DNA of 64,000 nucleotides from Tetrastigma voinierianum. Lineage: Eukaryota > Streptophyta > Magnoliopsida > Vitales > Vitaceae. Shown here one piece after another: positions 58,356 to 64,000 of the stretch (its first letter is position 1; each line of letters begins with the position of its first letter). The stretch covers positions 1,674,001-1,738,000 of the forward strand of contig JAEQBH010000646.1 in assembly GCA_016808115.1 (NCBI GenBank). The letters are read 5' to 3'. Below the pieces are notes generated by a model. That model was not told the origin of the DNA and did no database searches. It worked only from the letters and a program-made list of their open reading frames with translations. The position numbers were made by a program, and so were the translations under genes.

Positions 58356-59980
58356 AATATCAACACCCTCGTCTGGAAGAGTCAGACAAAGATACTTATA
58401 CCGTAGTAAAGGTGATAAAGCAGTACCAAGGTCACATCAGTAATTCTGAGACTAGTAGGGAAATGATAAATTATGGAACCCAGAATTATGGTATTTAAAA
58501 ACAAGGGTACAATTGTCATTGAGCAAAAAGAATATGAAAATCATTAAGTGTAGAGATGGGCCATAGTAGGAATTTCAAAAGTTGGATTTGCAATAATTAA
58601 ATGCTCGAGACAAATTTGTAATTTGTGCAAAGTTTAGTATATAAATAGTCACAGACAAAAGCTAAATTCATTTTGCCTCATAAGGATAGGTTCACGATTT
58701 GAGGAGAAGGAGGAGAGAGCCAAGGAAGGAGGCAGAAGGAAGAAGGGAGGAGGAGTAAGTCCAAAAAAATCGTACGTTTTCGCTCAGAACCATGTGTAAT
58801 TGATTCTGTGGATTCCCTGCAAGGAGAATAGATGCTCCTTTGGCCTAGGTTTTGTGCAAAGCTCACATGAACCTTTGAAATTGTTGGGGTTATGAGAGTA
58901 AAACCCCAATTGGGAGAAAATAAACATGGAATCATCACATTTATGTGGTTTTATAAAGAATTGGTGGACCTTAGGTAGTGTTCTTGGATTTTCACCTAGG
59001 GTTTTGTGGTTTGAGGTTCCATAGCACCAATTCAAGTGTTGTGGAGTTGTGTTTGGATGATTTCCATGATAATTATTGAGATGTTAGGAATTATAGAAGT
59101 TGTATGAAGTGAATTGGTATCAAAAGTGGGGAAAACAACAAAATTTGGGCAAAAATTTGGAAGGTGTACTGGTACATGTCAGGTGTACCCAGCACCCAAT
59201 GTAAGGCAAAGTGTACCGCACGTTCAGTGGCGTACCCTAAGACACCCCACTGCACGCAATGTGTACCGCACAGTCCAGGTGTACCGTGCCACATGTGTCC
59301 CAAATGCCTGTAATGCTATGTTTTTGTATAATTAAGCCCTTGACTGCGATAATCGATAGCTTAGGGAACCTTATTAAATGATTAAGATAGGTTCAAATAA
59401 GATTGGAACTCAACGAAAACGTTGCGTACCTCGCCGCCAAGGCGAAGCTTCGTTGAGTGTGAATAAGTCTAGGAAGTAAGTTAAGTTATGCGATTATATA
59501 GGCGATTAATTTGTCAGTCAGATCTGGGCCAGTGTGTAGTTAAAAAGTAAAGGCTGGAAAAGTGGAACCGTGCTCTCAAGTTTAGCGTTGAAAAGAGGTG
59601 GGAGTGTTCAAACTCATTTTCCAAATACTAGTGTATTATTATTATTATTATAAACCTGCTTATTAATTGGTATTTCATGGTTTTGAAATGCAAACCATTT
59701 TCAAGAAGCAGCAATGAGTTAAAGCAAGCAAAATGGTTTTGAGTTAAACCATTTGAAAAGCAAGCATTGGTTTTAAATTGTAAAACCAATTTTTAAGCAA
59801 GCAAGCAAACAAGTAAATGGTTTTTGAAAAGTTAAACCATTTTCAAGCAAGCAAATGGTTTTTGAATAATTAAACCATTTTTCAAGCAAGCAAGCAAGTA
59901 AGCAAATGGTTTTGAATAATTAAACCATTTTCAAGCAAGCAAGCAAGTAAGCAAATGGTTTTGAATAATTAAACCATTTT

Positions 59981-60011
<31 letters not shown>

Positions 60012-61417
60012 ATGGTTTTAAATTGTAAAACCATTTTCAAAGAGCAAGCAAGCAAGCAAAAAGAAAGTTTGCGAAAACAGGCCTTCCCTAGTTCTAAGCA
60101 AGCAAACCGGTCAGAGGTATTCCATAATGCGGTACCTGCAAATAGGTCTCACACATGCATTTTAGTTTTGCCGGTCGGCAAAACTGGTATTAGTTACATC
60201 ATGCATTTAAAGGAGACTGTGGCACGCATGTGAGTATATATAAGGCTATGAGCTCTAAATAAGTATGGTGATGGCGCATGAGGTCAATTCCACCATATTC
60301 AATGAAAAGCGCGATGCGCGGACGCGGTCCTTCCACCAGACGGCCGAGCACTGTGTCTCGGTTCACTAGGGTACAATAAGCAAAAAATAGCTCAAATGGT
60401 TGATGCTTTATGAGCATGATATACGCTTTGAAAAATCAACCATTGGATTCCTTGCCGCCTGTGCTTCGGAGAGTTTTAAAGCAAACGGCTGGTGTTTAAG
60501 CTCCCGCTTTAGATTTCAAAATCCATCGGGGTCGTTTTCAAGCCCCGTGGATTTTCAAGCAAACGGTTGTTCAGCCCCCAGCTTTATTTTCGAAGGGCGC
60601 GGTCGGTTAAGGTCTCGCTTTATGAAAAAGTTTTGAGAAACTTTTAAAGCAAAAGGTTTGTGAAAGGTTTTAAGAAACTTTTCAAGCAAGATAAAGCAAG
60701 CAAACAAGGGAAATTTTGAGAAGTTTTATAAACTTCTAAGCAAGCAAGCAATAAGAGTTGTATAAGCTTTTAAAGAAAAGCAAAACAAAGCACAAGCAAG
60801 TATTAAAAGTTTATTGAACTTTTAAAAGCAAGCAAGTACAAAAGCAAGCAAGCAAAGAAAAGTTTTAGAAACTTTCAGGCAAGCAAAGCAAAGTAAAGCT
60901 TCTGGAAAATACAAAGAAAGTTTTATAGCTGAGTTTTCCTGGAAAGGAAACTTTTATAAAAGATACACTCCACCGGTCGTTAGCCCATTATTTTCCATTT
61001 AAAAACTATTTCCAAGTACAGTAATAAGACGCGGAGTTAATAATAGATTTGTCCCCACATTGTACAAGTGTCAGAATTAAGAATATTATGTAAGAAAAGA
61101 CTTTGAATATGTATAATGGAAATATATGTAGTACATAGAGTAGTTCGGGGATAATGTGATGGTATGTCGACACATATTTTGATATAGTGTAAATTAGATG
61201 TATACAGATTTGAATTAGACTATGCAAATTATGTCACAAGTTTTTCCACGCTTAAGATTTACTAAACTTAATCGTAAAAAATAAAAGAAAAATTTTATAG
61301 AGGTTTACAAGCAATACGGCTTCTCATTTCTGACAGTGGGTTCTAGTCATAGAGGTAACTGGCCGGGGATTTGGTGAGTGGTTTCAACACTACCGGAAGG
61401 GGGGTGGGGGTGTGTCA
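58356..61417 (+). mobile_element. Gypsy solo LTR (about 3.1 kb)
   Basis: Begins near TCAACACCCTCGTCTGG (altered TGTAACACCCTC) and ends GGGGGTGTGTCA at 61,417. TATATAAATA at 58,638-58,647, followed about 30 bases later by a plausible start, marks a U3/R border in plus orientation. It shares TTATTAAATGATTAAGATAGG with the LTR at 41.9-45.6 kb. It carries GTGTACC-rich sequence at 59,160-59,290 and the hairpin array at 59,677-60,960. There is no gag or pol beside it on either side. The left boundary is inferred. Confidence 0.6.
59677..60960. repeat. Array of short hairpins with CAAG/AAGC spacers
   Basis: Eight inverted repeats of about 22-29 bp at 59,677-60,037, mostly AAATGGTTT-loop-AAACCATTT, separated by (CAAG)n of varying length. 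One unit (59,766-59,790) has a different stem, ATTGGTTTTA/TAAAACCAAT, that still pairs. The array continues with AGTTTTGCCG-GT-matching arm (60,164-60,185), AATGGTTGAT/ATCAACCATT (about 60,395-60,445) and AAATCCA-CGGGG/CCCCG-GGATTT (about 60,510-60,555). AAAGTTT/AAACTTT hairpins follow (60,625-60,876). All lie in the solo LTR. Confidence 0.9.
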
Positions 61418-61480
61418 AACATATTACTGTGTTGTAATGTAAAGTAAATAGTTGTAAAATAAAAGAGTGTTCGAATAAAA

Positions 61481-61496
61481 TTCTCTCTCTCTCTCT

Positions 61497-61555
<59 letters not shown>
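61481..61555. repeat. (CT)n-(TA)n microsatellite
   Basis: CT repeat 61,481-61,499 followed by TA repeats to about 61,555 with one AAG interruption. Confidence 0.95.
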
Positions 61556-61563
<8 letters not shown>

Positions 61564-61969
61564 TAGTTATAAGGCTCAAGTCATAAATATTAGTTAAAAA
61601 TAAAATTTAAAAGAACAAGAAAATCAAATTCATTAGATTATAAAATAAAAACTTGAGATGTCCAATTCATTTGGACCAATAAAGATAAAGAAAAATAAAA
61701 ATTGCGTAAAAAATAGAGCATATGATTAGATTAATTGTGCAAATTTGTATAAAAGTATTAGTTTATGTGTAAGGAAAATAAGAGAATTGGGTTGGAGCGG
61801 ATCATAAAAAAAAGATTGTAGATTATAAATATTTTATTTTATTTTTTTGACATATATTCACTTTGTAATACATCATAGAAATATGTTATTTGTCCTCGTG
61901 ACTAACCCTGGAAGACTGGACCCTTCTCCTCCCTATGTTGAACTCTTAACCACATGAAATATTTATTTT

Positions 61970-63358
61970 AAAATATTTTATTTCAAACACATAGGGCGAC
62001 CCCCAGCCCGGCTGCATCTTGCCATGGATCCGAACTGAGAACTGGGACGCTCCGATACTCAATAAAGTTGTGGACCCTTTCCGGCCCGACCGCATGGATC
62101 CACAACCGAGCCCTGATGCCACTAAATCACTCATTCACCAAATCGTAGCTCTGCGAAAGTTAGCTGACATAAAATTCAAAAAGCCTATAAACATTTAACA
62201 AAATATATTTACAAATGGAGGTATTCAAGCCTTTCAAAATGATAAAGAGTACGATGTTCAAAGTTCAAATTATTTTACAAAATATCAATATCCAAAAGAA
62301 AACATGGAATGAATACACATGTCTGAGCATACCCGAATTTCCTTCTTGGCGACTACGCTCCTCGATCTTGGGTCCGCTCGATCACTTTATCTATCACTTC
62401 TGTGACCAAGCAAGACGTATGGAAACAATACGCTAAGAATTTTCATGCTTAGTGGTTCTATACAAATCCATTCCTCGCTCTGCTTAAATCAAATTATGCA
62501 ATTTAACAACTAAAACTTTCTAAATCTTTATGGATGATCAATATAAATACAATACATATACTTGTTTTATATGCAATCAAGCAGGTTCCACATCATCCCA
62601 AAAATACACTTCATATTCAATATTTTTGCCAATCTCAAATCAATTCAAATATGCTCACAATTTCAATTCACTTTGGTAATTCACCCAAGTCATTAATCCA
62701 ATCTGGGCTTATGCAATCAATCTGGCTTATGCCCTTAACGAATTTAACCTGCTCCCTCTGATATACAGATATCGAGTCACTGCTACGCAACCTACTGGTC
62801 AGTGCTAGTATTTATCAAATGGTTTTATAACACAAGACGGCTCCGCTGGTCGCACCGGTTATAAATAATCAAATAGTGAACACTAATGATACTTGCCCCG
62901 CTGGTCAGCCGATCGGAGTGACACATTAATACAATAGTTCGCTAGCATCGCTATTTGACCCCATTGTATTCACCTATCTCATTAATAACTAAACGATTAA
63001 CATTCTATTATGGCGCTCAAATCTTTTATAGCAAAATATAGTACAATATGTACTTGTATGTCGCTTTTATTTTCAATAATCATGCAATTTTATATGCAAC
63101 ATTTCACAATCACTTTTCTCAAATCAATTAAATCAATTTAGTGCTATTAGAACAAACATGCAAAAACTTGAATCGAGGAATAGGAGCCTGTAACAAACCC
63201 AAAAATCTTTGCACTTTGATTCCAACTTTTGGAATCTCAATCTCAGCTTTGGCTTTCTCTTTCATCCCTATTCCAAAACCATTAAAGAACACATATTCTT
63301 GTGTACTAGTAGTTTTGGTTTGGATTGATTTTTGAGTTTAATATGAGTTCCAATTTCA

Positions 63359-63360
<2 letters not shown>
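61970..63360 (-). mobile_element. Gypsy LTR fragment (minus strand)
   Basis: On the minus strand, 62,400-62,470 matches 45,050-45,100 (GAACCACTAAGCATGAAAATNCTTAGCGT type). The segment at 61,990-62,110 (GTTCGGATCCATGGCAAGAT, GGGGGTCGCC) resembles the LTR end at 45,430-45,478 (GGTTCAGATCCGCC, GGGTAGCGACAC). 62,760-62,960 holds short inverted and repeated motifs with CCGCTGGTC. No coding sequence. Limits are approximate. Confidence 0.5.

Positions 63361-63362
<2 letters not shown>

Positions 63363-63427
<65 letters not shown>
63363..63427. repeat. (AT)n microsatellite
   Basis: About 32 AT repeats directly before the satellite copies. Confidence 0.95.
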
Positions 63428-63429
<2 letters not shown>

Positions 63430-63430
63430 T

Positions 63431-64000
63431 GGATTCTTGACTCAATGTAATGATTGATAGAGTCTAAGAACACCTGAAACGGAGTTCGACGAAGGAGTTA
63501 TGACCTTCCGGTTGAGGTCATAAGTAGTCACACCCAATGAAGCCGACCGACTGAGCGACTCGACTCTAGGGTCCCAGTCTGACACCTCAGTCTGACATAT
63601 TATATCCTCCTTAGCATATGAATGAATTCTTGACTCAATGAGCTTTCCATAGAGTCCAAGAACACCCGAATCGGAGTTCGGACGAAGGAGTTATGACCTT
63701 CCGAAGTTGGAGGTCATACGTAGTCACACCCCAAATTCGAAGCCATTGATCGAACAGCTGACTCGACCTCGGTAAATCTGGTCTGAAACCTTGGTCTGAC
63801 ATACCCTATCCTCCTTAGGCATATGGGCCGAATTCTTGACTCAATGAGCTTCCATAGAGTCCAAGAACACCCAAATCGGAGTTCGATGAAGGAGTTATGA
63901 CCTCCGGGTTGAGGCCTGACGAGAATAACCCACGAGTCGACCGGGCCGGCCCCGCCGACCCACAAACGAGGTCCGCCGACCTCCCCGCTTGAATGAGGTC
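63431..64000. repeat. Satellite-like tandem repeat, about 195-206 bp unit
   Basis: Three copies start with GATTCTTGACTCAATG at 63,431, 63,624 and 63,830 (spacing 193 and 206). Each contains CACCYRAAYCGGAGTTCG, GAAGGAGTTATGACC and an inverted repeat around it. The array runs past the window end, so its true size is unknown. Confidence 0.88.

Noticed and set aside
59677..60960. CRISPR-like array
   Set aside because: Regular-looking repeats with spacers, but spacers are a CAAG microsatellite, repeats change sequence, and this is plant nuclear DNA inside an LTR.

Overview
This is nuclear DNA of a flowering plant, most likely a dicot, from a transposon-rich region. Two things point there. One is a nuclear photosystem I gene, psaF, with a chloroplast transit peptide. 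The other is a dense set of plant LTR retrotransposons: Ty1/copia elements, Ty3/gypsy Tat/Ogre-like and Athila-like elements, and other gypsy elements with very long LTRs. psaF (13,640-14,323, minus strand) is the only gene I can call with confidence. It lies in a small gene island (about 11.8-15.45 kb) that also holds a MITE-like element and a possible orphan last exon. I cannot name the species.

Layout. 1-8,461: Ty3/gypsy debris, comprising a plus-strand LTR, an antisense gag-protease block present twice by a 2.24-kb tandem duplication, and a minus-strand LTR with a primer-binding-site-like sequence. 8,480-11,809: a 5'-truncated Ty1/copia element with integrase, reverse transcriptase (RT), RNase H, polypurine tract and a short 3' LTR. 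11,810-15,451: the gene island. 15,452-21,056: a Ty1/copia element with both LTRs and a near-adjacent CCGTA target duplication. 22,100-26,084: a gypsy element (gag, protease, RT, RNase H, part of integrase) without recognised LTRs. 26,085-26,266: a copia RNase H fragment fused in.

26,268-56,793 is one Tat/Ogre-like element blown up to about 30 kb by three insertions: an Athila element (29,297-41,139, exact ATAAG duplication), a 3.7-kb solo LTR (41,859-45,586), and a minus-strand gypsy LTR pair with almost no interior (51,245 to about 56,060). Without these it is about 10 kb. Its order is LTR remnant, primer binding site, gag, protease region, RT, RNase H, integrase, a sub-repeat block, an antisense ORF with a TATA-like palindrome upstream of it, polypurine tract and 3' LTR.

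56,794-64,000: AT-rich spacer, a 3.1-kb solo LTR holding a striking array of short hairpins separated by CAAG-type spacers, a further minus-strand LTR fragment, and a satellite of about 200 bp at the window end.

No retroelement reading frame is intact, so these proteins are probably not made as they stand. The recurring unusual signal is arrays of short inverted repeats inside gypsy LTRs and in the satellite. In several cases the stem sequence differs between units while pairing is kept. A caution applies throughout: repeat copies agree over long stretches but differ in short scrambled patches rich in CG/CCGG. Some frameshifts may therefore be assembly errors rather than true decay.
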